DNA of 64,000 nt from Dyadobacter sp. MSC1_007 (GTDB taxonomy: Bacteria; Bacteroidota; Bacteroidia; Cytophagales; Spirosomataceae): the NCBI RefSeq assembly GCF_023667495.1, contig NZ_JAMOZL010000012.1, positions 124,001-188,000 on the forward strand, in the 5' to 3' direction. The position numbers and the translations under genes were made by a program. Shown here piece by piece: positions 15,159 to 23,825 of this stretch; within the stretch, counting starts at the first letter, position 1; the number at the start of each line of letters is the position of its first letter. The notes under the pieces were generated by a model. The model was not told where the DNA came from and did no database searches. It worked only from the letters and a program-made list of their open reading frames with translations.

Positions 15159-17390
15159 ATGAATAAAAAAATATGGATCGCCGGAATACTAGCAGCAACA
15201 CTGGTTACGTGCCAGGTATCCCGGCATAATGGCTCCAAAGACAATATTTTACGCACCACCGACGAATCCGTGAGCGCTATCCCCGCATTCACCGATAATC
15301 CTTCGCCGACACACCTCACGCCGGAGCAAAGCATTAAAACATTCAAATTACCCAAGGGTTACCACCTCGAACTCGTTGCAAGTGAGCCGATGATCCATGA
15401 ACCCGTCGCGATAGCGTGGGACGGGAATGCGCGCATGTATGTGGCCGAGCTGAATACCTACATGCAGGATGTGGAAGGTACAAACGAGCACGCGCCTACA
15501 AGCCGCGTTATGTTGCTGGAAGACACCAACAATGATGGTAAAATGGACAAAAGCTCAGTATTTATAGACCAGATGCTTTTGCCTAGAATGCTGCTTTGTG
15601 TCGGGCATGAACTGCTTGTGAATGAAACGGATACCTATAATATTTATAGCTATAAAGACACGAATAAGGACGGCGTGGCCGACGAGAAAAGACCTGTTTA
15701 CACACCTGACAAAAAAGCGCCAGGCAACCTCGAACACCAGCGCAGCGGTCTGGATTGGAACGTGGATAACTGGATTTATATGGCCGTGGATGCGGTCAGG
15801 TTCAAATATTCCAATGGTATCCTGAAACCCGATTCCATTCCAAGTGGGTCGAGCGGGCAATGGGGGATCACCCATGACAACTATGGCCGTTTGTATTTCT
15901 CTTCTGCCGGTGGAGAAACGCCTGCATTGGGTTTCCAGATCAACCCGATCTATGGACGCATGGAATTCAATGATCAATACACAGAAGAGTTTAACGAAGT
16001 GTGGCCGATCATCAAAACGCCGGACGTGGAAGGTGGTTTGAAAAGGCTTAGGCCCGATACCACTCTTAACCACTTTACCGCAAGCTGCGGACAGGTGGTT
16101 TTTCGGGGCGACAGGCTCCCAAAAGACCTGGAAGGTGATTTGCTGATCAGCGAGCCGGTAGGACGGTTAATCCGTCGTGCCAAAGTGACAAACAAAAACG
16201 GCAAAATCACGCTGGAAAATGCCTACCAAAAGGAAGAGTTTATCGCTTCGACAGATATGAATTTTCGTGCCGTGAATATGTACACCGGTCCGGACGGCTG
16301 CCTGTATATCGTGGACATGAACCGCGGCATTATCCAGGAAGGAAACTGGACGGGCCCGAAAAGTTACCTTCGCCCGCAGATCAAGAGGTTGGGTTTGGAT
16401 AAAAACATCCAGCACGGACGCATTTACCGGCTCGTGCACGACAGCATGAAGCCCGGCCCGACGCCTAAAATGCTCGACGAAACCTCTAAAAAGCTGGTAA
16501 CCTATCTCGCTCACCCCAACGGATGGTGGCGCGACAATGCACAAAAGGAGCTGATCATCCGAAATGACCAATCGGTAGTGCCGGTATTGAAAGCATTAGC
16601 AGAAGGACGGGATAACGAAGTGATCCAGTCTCCGTCCGCATTAGCGCGCCTGCATGCGTTGTGGACTTTGGAAGGGTTGGGTGCTTTGGACAGAAATATC
16701 ATCATTCATGCATTGAAAGACAGTGATTTTGAGATTAGAAAGGCAGCCGTCCAGATGACAGAGCCTTATCTGAAAAAGGATGATAGCTTCATGACAGAGC
16801 TGGCTGCATTGAAATCCGATCCGACCACAGATGTAAGGAAGCAGCTTCTGTTTTCGCTGGCGCATAGCAAATCGGAAAAAGCGAAAGCATTGTCGAACGA
16901 GATCGTTTCAGGCTCATTTACCAACGAAGTGCTTGCACGTACGCAACGCAGTATTGATAAAAACGAAGATGCCAAGAAATTCGGGATGCGCCTGGGGCGG
17001 CTGGATGCGCCGGACCGTGCATTGGTGCTTAATGGAGCTGTGATCTACAAATCGTTGTGCGCGAGTTGCCACGGTTCGGACGGAAAAGGATTGACCAGCA
17101 AGACTGCACCCCCATTGGCAGGTTCCAAACGCCTGAACCGCAATAATACGGCTGCTTCGGTCAGGATTTTGCTTCACGGGCTTTCCGGTCCGATTGATGG
17201 CAATTCATATCCCGCCGAAATGCCTTCCATGAAAGATAATGATGATCAATGGGTGGCGTCGGTATTGAGTTATGTCCGGCATGAGTTTGCCAACGCACCA
17301 GCTGTGCGTCCCAACGATGTGAAAGCAGTCCGCGAGCAGACGGCTTCGCGCGATAAGGCTTATACATTGGATGAATTATCAATCCAATAA
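15159..17390 (+). CDS. PVC-type haem-binding dehydrogenase with C-terminal cytochrome c
   Basis: A 743-residue lipoprotein candidate (lipobox LVTC with Cys18). Residues 60-420 form the PVC-type dehydrogenase propeller (LPKGYHLELVASEPMIHEPVAIAWDGNARMYVAELNTYMQD). HEAT-like repeats cover about 430-590. A c-type cytochrome domain follows at about 620-715 with haem motif C634-A-S-C637-H638 (YKSLCASCHGSDGKG) and a probable Met ligand in AEMPSM. It would oxidise a carbohydrate or alcohol and pass electrons to the haem. It is a paralogue of the protein at 7387, which has a copper domain and no haem. Confidence 0.88.
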   Translation: MNKKIWIAGILAATLVTCQVSRHNGSKDNILRTTDESVSAIPAFTDNPSPTHLTPEQSIKTFKLPKGYHLELVASEPMIHEPVAIAWDGNARMYVAELNTYMQDVEGTNEHAPTSRVMLLEDTNNDGKMDKSSVFIDQMLLPRMLLCVGHELLVNETDTYNIYSYKDTNKDGVADEKRPVYTPDKKAPGNLEHQRSGLDWNVDNWIYMAVDAVRFKYSNGILKPDSIPSGSSGQWGITHDNYGRLYFSSAGGETPALGFQINPIYGRMEFNDQYTEEFNEVWPIIKTPDVEGGLKRLRPDTTLNHFTASCGQVVFRGDRLPKDLEGDLLISEPVGRLIRRAKVTNKNGKITLENAYQKEEFIASTDMNFRAVNMYTGPDGCLYIVDMNRGIIQEGNWTGPKSYLRPQIKRLGLDKNIQHGRIYRLVHDSMKPGPTPKMLDETSKKLVTYLAHPNGWWRDNAQKELIIRNDQSVVPVLKALAEGRDNEVIQSPSALARLHALWTLEGLGALDRNIIIHALKDSDFEIRKAAVQMTEPYLKKDDSFMTELAALKSDPTTDVRKQLLFSLAHSKSEKAKALSNEIVSGSFTNEVLARTQRSIDKNEDAKKFGMRLGRLDAPDRALVLNGAVIYKSLCASCHGSDGKGLTSKTAPPLAGSKRLNRNNTAASVRILLHGLSGPIDGNSYPAEMPSMKDNDDQWVASVLSYVRHEFANAPAVRPNDVKAVREQTASRDKAYTLDELSIQ

Positions 17391-17424
17391 CTAAAGACGA
17401 AATTTATGAGAAGTTGCGGGATTT

Positions 17425-19884
17425 TTATTCCGTTTTGAGAGATTTGACAGGATTCATGAGGGCGGCTTTCAGGGTTTGGAAACTTACGGTAAATAATGCA
17501 ATGCCAATTGCCAGCAAGCCCGCTACCACAAATATCCACCATTGCATTTCAATACGGTAAGCAAAATCCTGCAACCAGTTTTCCATCGCATACCACGCTA
17601 TCGGGGATGCGATGACGATTGCCACAAGCACCAGTTTGAGAAAATCACTGAAAAGCAGCGACATAATGCTGGCAACAGATGCGCCCAAGACCTTTCGTAC
17701 TCCGATCTCTTTCGTACGTTGTTGTGCCGCAAAAGTGGCAAGTCCGAACAAGCCCAGGCAGGAAATGAAGATCGATATTCCGGCGAAGATCCTGAAAGCG
17801 TCGAAGACAAGCTGTTCCACCATGTAGCCTTTTGCCAGTGATTCATTAAGGAAAGAATATTCATAAACGTCCTGGGGGAAAATGCTCTTCCAGGTCTTTT
17901 CAATGCTTTTTAAGGTGGGACCGACATTTACCCATGCGCCATTTGTCATGTGCATGGCCACGTGGATTTGTTCGTAAAAATCAGAATTCCAACACATCAT
18001 CACGCAGGGCATGATGGCCTGTTGCAGGGACACGTTGTTAAAATCTTTCACAACGCCGATGATCGGTGCTTCGCCCTCACTGATAGTGATCATTTTATTG
18101 ATCGCAGTCTCCGGTGTAAGGCCCAGCATTTTGACCATCGTTTCATTGACCACAAATCCGTTGAAGCCCGAGCCGTCTTCGAGCATATTCGACTGATCGA
18201 GCCATTTTCCAGCAATCAGTTTCAATCCAAAAAGTGATTCATATTTTAAATCCACCACCTTCATTTCGGCCTGCCTGTCCATCGATTTATCTTCCGATTT
18301 GAGCCGGAAATTGGTGCCATAATGGTTGTTGGTAATGGGCGCACCCGACGAAAAGCTGACTTCCCTCACGGACGGATTTTGTAAAAGTTGCTGTCTGAAT
18401 GCGCTCATTTTGCTGATAACCTGGTTACGCGGGCCGTTGATCGTGATCACAGCATCTTTGGTAAAACCAAGGTCCATATTCTGAAACAGGTTCATTTGGC
18501 CTGATGCAACGAATGTGCCTACCAGCAATCCGTAAGTGATACAGAACTGCCCGACAATGAGCCCTTGCCGTAACGTGATACCACTCCGCCGGGTACTGAC
18601 CGTATTTTTGAGCGCCTGAACCGGCCGGAAGCGCGATATAACCACTGCCGGATAAAAGCCAGCCGATACCGCAACAATCAACACCATTGCACTGCTGAAC
18701 AACCACACATGCATATCCGGACTAAGGTCGAGGTTGATGATAGTCAGGGAGCTGTTCAGCCATTTGAGGACAAAGCCCATGGTGAGGAGCGCTACAATGC
18801 CCGCCAGCGACGCTACCATGAGTGTTTCGCCAATAAACTGAAAAAACAGCTGCGCCTGCGTGCTTCCGACTACCTTGCGTACGCCTACTTCCTTGCTCCT
18901 CCGCAGCGCCCGGGCCGTGGTGAGATTAATGAAATTGAAGGATGCTATTAAAATGAGGAAGGCTCCAAGGCTAGTTAACCCCCATAATATATTGCGACTG
19001 ACGAGATATCCTCCCAGAAAATCCTCGTAAAGCGGTTCGGTATGGATTTCGGTGAGTGGTTGCAGAAAGTATGAAATGCGGTTATCGTCGTCTTTGGTCA
19101 TGTACTTTTTCTTCATCGACGCGAGTTGTCTTTCAAAAGTCTTCGGATCCATTCCATCTGCGAGCGTCACAAATGTTGTTCCCAGGTAGTTGCCCGACCA
19201 GTTGTTGGCCCGGTATTGGTTGTTGTTTTTGAAAAACTGATAGTTCACCAGCATGTCAAACAGTAGATTAGTATTACCTGGCGGGTTGCGAATGACAGCG
19301 GATACCACCAATGGGTCGCTATTGTTCAATACCAGCGTTTTACCAACGACTTGCTCAAAATTTCCGGTGTATTCGGCAAAATAACGTTCCGCCAGTTTTT
19401 GGGTGAGCACCACCGAATTGGTTTGACTGAATGCGGTTTCTGCATTCCCTGCGAGCCATATGCCTTTTGGATAGATATTTTGAAAGTCGAATGTCCGGAG
19501 GTATTGATTGTCCGTAAACATCAGCCTGCTTTCTTCAAACCGGTGCACGGTTCCCTTGCTGTCCGTCGAGCTGATAATGCGGGCCAGCGGACCCGCTGTC
19601 TGTGTTACCTTTACGCCCGGAATGTTTTGGCGGATTGCCTCAGCGAGCGGATATGCGGTGGTAGGCCAATGCTGCACGCCGTCCGACTTTTTACTATGCT
19701 CAACAATGCGATAAGTGCGTCCCGAAGCGGAATGGAAACTATCAAAACCCAACTCATATCGAACAAACATATAAATGACCAAACAACACGTCATGCCCAG
19801 CGCGAGGCCGAGAATATTGATCGTCGAGCTGGTTTTATCGGTCCATAACCGGCGAAAGGAAATTTTCAGGTAGTTAATAAGCAT
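17425..19884 (-). CDS. FtsX-type ABC transporter permease (MacB-like)
   Basis: About 819 residues with the Bacteroidota double-FtsX layout: a first helix (INILGLALGMTCCLVIYMFV), a large extracytoplasmic MacB-type periplasmic domain, an FtsX domain of three helices (FILIASFNFINLTTARALRRSKEVGVRKVVGST), a second helix and periplasmic domain, and a last FtsX domain (GLFGLATFAAQQRTKEIGVRKVLGASV). Both copies of the coupling motif KE(I/V)GVRKV are intact. I chose the ATG at 19884 (MLINYLKISFRRLW); 19902 adds six residues. No ATPase is adjacent. Substrate may be an envelope peptide or lipoprotein (inference). Confidence 0.92.
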   Translation of the reverse strand: MLINYLKISFRRLWTDKTSSTINILGLALGMTCCLVIYMFVRYELGFDSFHSASGRTYRIVEHSKKSDGVQHWPTTAYPLAEAIRQNIPGVKVTQTAGPLARIISSTDSKGTVHRFEESRLMFTDNQYLRTFDFQNIYPKGIWLAGNAETAFSQTNSVVLTQKLAERYFAEYTGNFEQVVGKTLVLNNSDPLVVSAVIRNPPGNTNLLFDMLVNYQFFKNNNQYRANNWSGNYLGTTFVTLADGMDPKTFERQLASMKKKYMTKDDDNRISYFLQPLTEIHTEPLYEDFLGGYLVSRNILWGLTSLGAFLILIASFNFINLTTARALRRSKEVGVRKVVGSTQAQLFFQFIGETLMVASLAGIVALLTMGFVLKWLNSSLTIINLDLSPDMHVWLFSSAMVLIVAVSAGFYPAVVISRFRPVQALKNTVSTRRSGITLRQGLIVGQFCITYGLLVGTFVASGQMNLFQNMDLGFTKDAVITINGPRNQVISKMSAFRQQLLQNPSVREVSFSSGAPITNNHYGTNFRLKSEDKSMDRQAEMKVVDLKYESLFGLKLIAGKWLDQSNMLEDGSGFNGFVVNETMVKMLGLTPETAINKMITISEGEAPIIGVVKDFNNVSLQQAIMPCVMMCWNSDFYEQIHVAMHMTNGAWVNVGPTLKSIEKTWKSIFPQDVYEYSFLNESLAKGYMVEQLVFDAFRIFAGISIFISCLGLFGLATFAAQQRTKEIGVRKVLGASVASIMSLLFSDFLKLVLVAIVIASPIAWYAMENWLQDFAYRIEMQWWIFVVAGLLAIGIALFTVSFQTLKAALMNPVKSLKTE

Positions 19885-20062
19885 GGTGCAGACGGTTTGC
19901 AAGGCGTTTTAGCTGGCTGCGGAAACAATTGTACCAAGCGCAAAAGCGGCCATTCTCGCATTGCTATGCTGATTTCGCCTTAAAGACTGTCCACTTTCGA
20001 ACAGCGCCATGTTCGTTGGCAACTGCGCTGGGGCACTCAGACTACGGTGATATTGTTTCGAC

Positions 20063-20093
20063 TTTGGAGGATTGTCTGAATTTTGTATTTTTA
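20063..20093 (+). promoter_or_regulatory. Bacteroidota promoter of the UPF0175/DUF3368 operon
   Basis: TTTG at 20063-20066 followed after exactly 19 nt by TATTTTTA at 20086-20093 (7 of 8 against TAnnTTTG including the free positions). The box ends 5 nt before the ATG at 20099, so the mRNA would start at or beside the start codon, a nearly leaderless transcript. Confidence 0.5.
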
Positions 20094-20098
20094 CTGAC

Positions 20099-20326
20099 AT
20101 GACAACGATTACACTACAAGTCCCGGACACGCTTGGCGAGTATCAAAACGATACGGTCAGATTTATAGCGGCTAAACTTTATGAATCGGGAAAACTGTCG
20201 TTGGGGCAGGCAGCAGAAATGGCTGGTGTTTCGAAACGCACATTCGCTGAGTTGCTAGGGGATTATGGTGTTTCGCTCCTAAATTATCCGGTGTCGGATA
20301 TGCTTGCCGATGCTGACAGAATATGA
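20099..20326 (+). CDS. UPF0175-family antitoxin
   Basis: A 75-residue protein of the UPF0175 family: N-terminal strand ITLQVPDTL, then a helix-turn-helix-like region with the family core AAKLYESGKLSLGQAAEMAGVSKRTFAELLGDYGVSLLNYP. These proteins are the DNA-binding antitoxin partners of PIN-like DUF3368 toxins, and such a gene overlaps its end by 17 nt. Start chosen at 20099, since the upstream alternative at 20072 lies inside the promoter. Confidence 0.9.
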   Translation: MTTITLQVPDTLGEYQNDTVRFIAAKLYESGKLSLGQAAEMAGVSKRTFAELLGDYGVSLLNYPVSDMLADADRI

Positions 20327-20774
20327 GATTGTCATTGCAGATACAAGCTGTTTTATTTTACTGGATAAAATAGGTGAGCTCGGGCTTTTAAGATCCCTTT
20401 TTAATCAAATCACAACTACACCGGAAATTGCCGGGGAATTTGGCAAACCACTCCCGCCTTGGGTTCGGTTCAAATCTGCAAAAGATAACCGTCTCTTCCT
20501 GACTCTGGACGTGGATCGCGGCGAGGCAAGTGCCATTATGCTGGCATTGGAATCGTCATCGGCGTTGGTGATTTTAGATGATGCGAAGGCACGTAAGACA
20601 GCTCAGAAACTGAACTTAACAATTACAGGTACACTTGGAATTCTACTGAAGGCGAAGAGAAACGGGATCATAGACAATGTAAAACCGTTGCTTGAAAAAA
20701 TTCAGCAAACCAATTTTCGTTTCTCTGATGCTATCGCAGCGGAAATCTTGGCACTTGCTCAGGAGAGTTACTAA
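20310..20774 (+). CDS. DUF3368 PIN-like nuclease toxin
   Basis: About 154 residues, PIN-like fold. The acidic residues expected for metal-dependent RNA cleavage can be seen: Asp in VIADTSCFILLDK near the N-terminus, Glu in DRGEASAIMLAL, and Asp pair in LVILDDAKARKTA. The start ATG at 20310 lies inside the antitoxin gene (17-nt overlap), giving the usual translational coupling. The stop overlaps the stop region of the converging LytR gene by 4 nt. Confidence 0.88.
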   Translation: MLTEYEIVIADTSCFILLDKIGELGLLRSLFNQITTTPEIAGEFGKPLPPWVRFKSAKDNRLFLTLDVDRGEASAIMLALESSSALVILDDAKARKTAQKLNLTITGTLGILLKAKRNGIIDNVKPLLEKIQQTNFRFSDAIAAEILALAQESY

Positions 20775-21478
20775 ATGCTTAATACCCGCGCTACCTCCTC
20801 CTTATAATTCCTTCCAATCGGGATCTGATATTTGTCCCAGATGATGCGGTTGTGCTCGATGCGGCGGATCTTGTCGGTAGCGACGATGAACGACTTGTGC
20901 ACGCGAATGAAGCGGGATGGTGGGAAAATGTCGAGCATGGCCTTCACGGAGCCTTTGATCACCACTTTGCCGGAACCGGTATGGATAATCGCATAGTCTT
21001 TTAAGCCCTGAATGTGGGTTACGTCGTCAAAAGCAAGCCTCACACGCTGTACACCGCTCTTGACAAAAATAAAATCAGGTTTGTCTTCCGGGCCGTTTTG
21101 TTCGAGATTGGTATTTTGTTCTTTCAGTTGCAGGAAATCCTTTACCTTTTCAATCGCATGCACGAAACGAGCATAGGAAATCGGTTTCAGGAGAAAATCG
21201 ATGACACCGAGCTCATATCCTTCAAATGCGTAATCGCGGTAAGCGGTCGTGAAAACTGTCACAGGCGGCTGAGGTAGCGATTTAAGAAAGTCAATCCCAT
21301 TCATTTCCGGCATTTCAATATCCAAAAACAAAACATCCGGCTCATGCGCCTGTAAATATGCGAGGGCGTCACGGGCGTTACCGAATTGCGCGATCTCTGT
21401 CAAACCCGATTTTTGAAGGTAGCCCACCAATATTTCCCGGGCAAGGGGCTCGTCATCGATGATCACGCATTGCAGCAT
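20771..21478 (-). CDS. LytTR response regulator
   Basis: A 235-residue DNA-binding regulator. The receiver domain has D8/D9 and phosphoacceptor Asp53 (LFLDIEMPEMNG), with the TTAY switch and FLLKPI lysine. The LytTR domain occupies about 135-235 (FVKSGVQRVRLAFDDVTHIQGLKDYAIIHT, then FIRVHKSFIV and IPIGRNYKEEV). It is the last gene of a minus-strand operon whose first gene encodes a LytS-type kinase, surely its partner. Confidence 0.93.
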   Translation of the reverse strand: MLQCVIIDDEPLAREILVGYLQKSGLTEIAQFGNARDALAYLQAHEPDVLFLDIEMPEMNGIDFLKSLPQPPVTVFTTAYRDYAFEGYELGVIDFLLKPISYARFVHAIEKVKDFLQLKEQNTNLEQNGPEDKPDFIFVKSGVQRVRLAFDDVTHIQGLKDYAIIHTGSGKVVIKGSVKAMLDIFPPSRFIRVHKSFIVATDKIRRIEHNRIIWDKYQIPIGRNYKEEVARVLSI

Positions 21479-21505
21479 ACGTTAGGATTTGGTCTCAGGG
21501 AAAAT

Positions 21506-22006
21506 TCAGTTTACGACCCGGTTGAATGTGTAGCTCAGATAATCGCCGCCTACCATCAGTTTCTTTGAACCGTCCAGTATAAATAGCACATTTTCGTCGC
21601 CTTTTAGCATAAAAACCGATTTTTCCGGCTGGTCGGGATCCAGTTGGATAACGATGGCGTCCGGATCGTCGGCTGTACCTCGCACAACGGCCCATTTCCC
21701 CTCGCGTACTTTTTCGCGATAAAGTGATCCCTCCCATTTATAGGTCGTTGGCTGTTTGGTTTTGGGGTCTACAAAAAAAGTAAACCGCCATTTTAGCTTG
21801 TCACAATTGGACTCCATTTTAATGTGCAGGACCGGCGCCATTGGCTGGCATGGTACGCGTCCCTCAAACGAGCCCCAGACATCCGGACCTGCCGGTAGGG
21901 GGTTGCGCGAAGCAGTTTTGGACGGCACATTTAAAAGTGCAGTAGTCTGGGCCGCAACATTTTGCTGCAACCATAGCCCCGCAATAAGCATAAGTACTGT
22001 TTTCAT
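21506..22006 (-). CDS. Secreted protein, NlpE-like paralogue A
   Basis: A 166-residue exported protein with a signal peptide (MLIAGLWLQQNVAAQ). The mature part has FEGRVPCQP, CDKLKWRFTFFVDPKTKQPTTYKWEG, EGKWAV and a closing LFILDGSKKLMVGGDYLSYTFNR. The F-x-G-x-x-PC start and small beta-barrel-like strand rhythm recall NlpE N-terminal domains, a tentative comparison. It is clearly related to the adjacent upstream protein (22027), sharing the PC motif, C-D-x-x-K-W-R and the G-x-x-S-Y-T-x-N end. Both lie between a LytS kinase and its LytR regulator, 20 and 27 nt from their neighbours, so they may report or modulate the signal. Confidence 0.7.
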   Translation of the reverse strand: MKTVLMLIAGLWLQQNVAAQTTALLNVPSKTASRNPLPAGPDVWGSFEGRVPCQPMAPVLHIKMESNCDKLKWRFTFFVDPKTKQPTTYKWEGSLYREKVREGKWAVVRGTADDPDAIVIQLDPDQPEKSVFMLKGDENVLFILDGSKKLMVGGDYLSYTFNRVVN

Positions 22007-22026
22007 GACTAATAGATTTAAAATCC

Positions 22027-22518
22027 TCAGTGAGTGATCTGTTTATTCAAAGTATAACTAAATCCACCATTCCCGATCATCAGGTTTTCTTTGGGATCCA
22101 GTAAATGCAGCAACCGGTCGTTGAGTTGCAGAAAAGAAACAGGAACAGGAGAAGAGTCGGGGTGAAGGGTGAAAATGTTCTTACCAGGATTCTTGCCTTT
22201 GTTTTCCTTAATGCTCCATTTGCCGGAAATCTCTTTGGTGGTACCGTCATTCATAAAACCCTGGGTGCCAGCTTTGGTCATGCCGTAAGTGTAATTCAAT
22301 GCAAACAGGTAAGGATCCTGGTTGCGTGGGTCACGACGCAGGGCCAGCCGCCATTTGATCATATCGCAGTCCAGGTTCGCTGGAATGGACAACATATGTC
22401 TGGCCACAGGATCACAAGGCGTGGCGGCAACGAATTGCTCTGGCTCTGGTGAGGGTGCAATCCCCTGGCTAAGCACCAAAATGAGTGCAAGGAGCGGAAG
22501 TTTTTTTGATGGTTTCAT
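22027..22518 (-). CDS. Secreted protein, NlpE-like paralogue B
   Basis: A 163-residue exported protein (signal KLPLLALILVLSQGIA). Mature features: ATPCDPVARHMLSIP, then CDMIKWRLALRRDPRNQDPYLF, SGKWSIKENKGKNPGKNIFTL, and LLHLLDPKENLMIGNGGFSYTLNK. The same motif order appears in the next gene (21506), so these are tandem duplicates that have diverged. Located 11 nt after the LytS-type kinase stop, in one operon with it. Function unknown; a periplasmic ligand-binding or NlpE-type stress-sensing role is a guess. Confidence 0.7.
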   Translation of the reverse strand: MKPSKKLPLLALILVLSQGIAPSPEPEQFVAATPCDPVARHMLSIPANLDCDMIKWRLALRRDPRNQDPYLFALNYTYGMTKAGTQGFMNDGTTKEISGKWSIKENKGKNPGKNIFTLHPDSSPVPVSFLQLNDRLLHLLDPKENLMIGNGGFSYTLNKQITH

Positions 22519-22529
22519 AGCTATATTAT

Positions 22530-23606
22530 TTAAATGTGGGCAAGATTGATTTCCATAAATACGCTAAACCGTTCCTGCTGATCCTCCACCCGCAGGCTGT
22601 GACGTGCAGGATATAGCAGTTCGAGCCTTTTGCGAAGGTTTGTCAAACCAATTCCGCCTTTTCCTTCCTTACCAGGCGTATTGGATTTACTGTTTTCAAT
22701 CGTGATTTCCAGCGCCGACGGGCTCACCCGGATCTTTCCATGCAGCCAGCCCTTGTCAGATTTTCTGCTCACGCCATGCTTGAATGCATTTTCGATGAGC
22801 GGCAGCAATAACAAAGGCGCGATTTCTTTGCCGTCAGGGTCGCCCGCCACTTCCAGCGAAATATCCGGATTGTTGTCATAACGGATCCGTTCCAATTCAA
22901 TGTAATTGTGAAGGTAACTGATCTCCTTATTGAGGGATACCGTCGTGTCGTCGCTATCGTAGAGCATATATTCCATCATTTCAGACAGTTTCAGCACCAC
23001 TTCCGGCGCCAGATCCGATTTTTTGAGGGTTAATGCATACAGGTTGTTCAATACATTGAAAAGAAAGTGCGGGTTTACCTGCGAACGTAGGAAGTTCACT
23101 TCGGCATTCAGCTTTTCTACCAGGATCTTTTGAAGGATGCGCTGCTGTTCGTACCAGTCGAGGCTCAGTTTCAGGGCCAGCATCAATGCGAGATACCAGA
23201 GTGTGCTGAAAAAATTGTAAGATACGGCTTCAAGCAGGTTGCTGTTACGCATCGGGCCGATCACATAACCATACAGGTAATAGTCAAAAAGGCTCTGGAT
23301 GAGCAGGTAACCTAATATCGAAAGCAGCACCATGCCGAAATACATGGCGTACCGCTTCTTCAAAAGGTATTTTGGTAAAAAATAATGCAGGTTGAGGTAA
23401 GCGATCACGATCAGCAGGGCGACCCGGCCGATGACACAAATGGCGAAATAATTCAAGCTCGCCTTATGGATGAGATAACGCTTTTCGTAAAGAAAAAAGC
23501 CGGTCACCAACAGCCAGTAGCCGGTATGGACCAACGCATATTTGACCGTTACCGGCCGTGCCGACAGCGGAAACCTGATTTGTCTTTCAAAGAAGGGCGT
23601 GTCCAT
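22530..23606 (-). CDS. LytS/YehU-type sensor histidine kinase
   Basis: About 358 residues. Four to five membrane helices between about residues 24 and 148, then the His_kinase (LytS/YehU) domain with phosphoacceptor His180 in QVNPHFLFNVLNNLYAL, and the ATPase domain (LLLLPLIENAFKHGVS, GKGGIGLTNLRKRLELLY). I place the start at the ATG at 23606 (MDTPFFERQIRF); the longer frame upstream to 23675 has a poor, non-conserved sequence. First gene of a four-gene operon ending in the LytTR regulator, an arrangement broken only by the two secreted proteins. Confidence 0.93.
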   Translation of the reverse strand: MDTPFFERQIRFPLSARPVTVKYALVHTGYWLLVTGFFLYEKRYLIHKASLNYFAICVIGRVALLIVIAYLNLHYFLPKYLLKKRYAMYFGMVLLSILGYLLIQSLFDYYLYGYVIGPMRNSNLLEAVSYNFFSTLWYLALMLALKLSLDWYEQQRILQKILVEKLNAEVNFLRSQVNPHFLFNVLNNLYALTLKKSDLAPEVVLKLSEMMEYMLYDSDDTTVSLNKEISYLHNYIELERIRYDNNPDISLEVAGDPDGKEIAPLLLLPLIENAFKHGVSRKSDKGWLHGKIRVSPSALEITIENSKSNTPGKEGKGGIGLTNLRKRLELLYPARHSLRVEDQQERFSVFMEINLAHI

Positions 23607-23825
23607 AAGTGGCGAATTAAATTGGTGTGGTAAATGAATGGAAAAGAATGCAGCCGGCGAAATTATATCGACCAACTGCCGAAAAAATAGAGCAAATGCG
23701 GTGTACCTGTAATTCGCTATTTCTTAACGGTTTAATGATCTGTTTTTAATTAAAATATCGATTATTTAATTGTAATTTTAAAGGAATAGTTTTAATCATT
23801 CTTTCAACTCAACCCAACGAACCAA

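Noticed and set aside
19909-20130. Minus-strand open frame upstream of the UPF0175 gene
   Set aside because: Overlaps the promoter and start of the antitoxin; no features.
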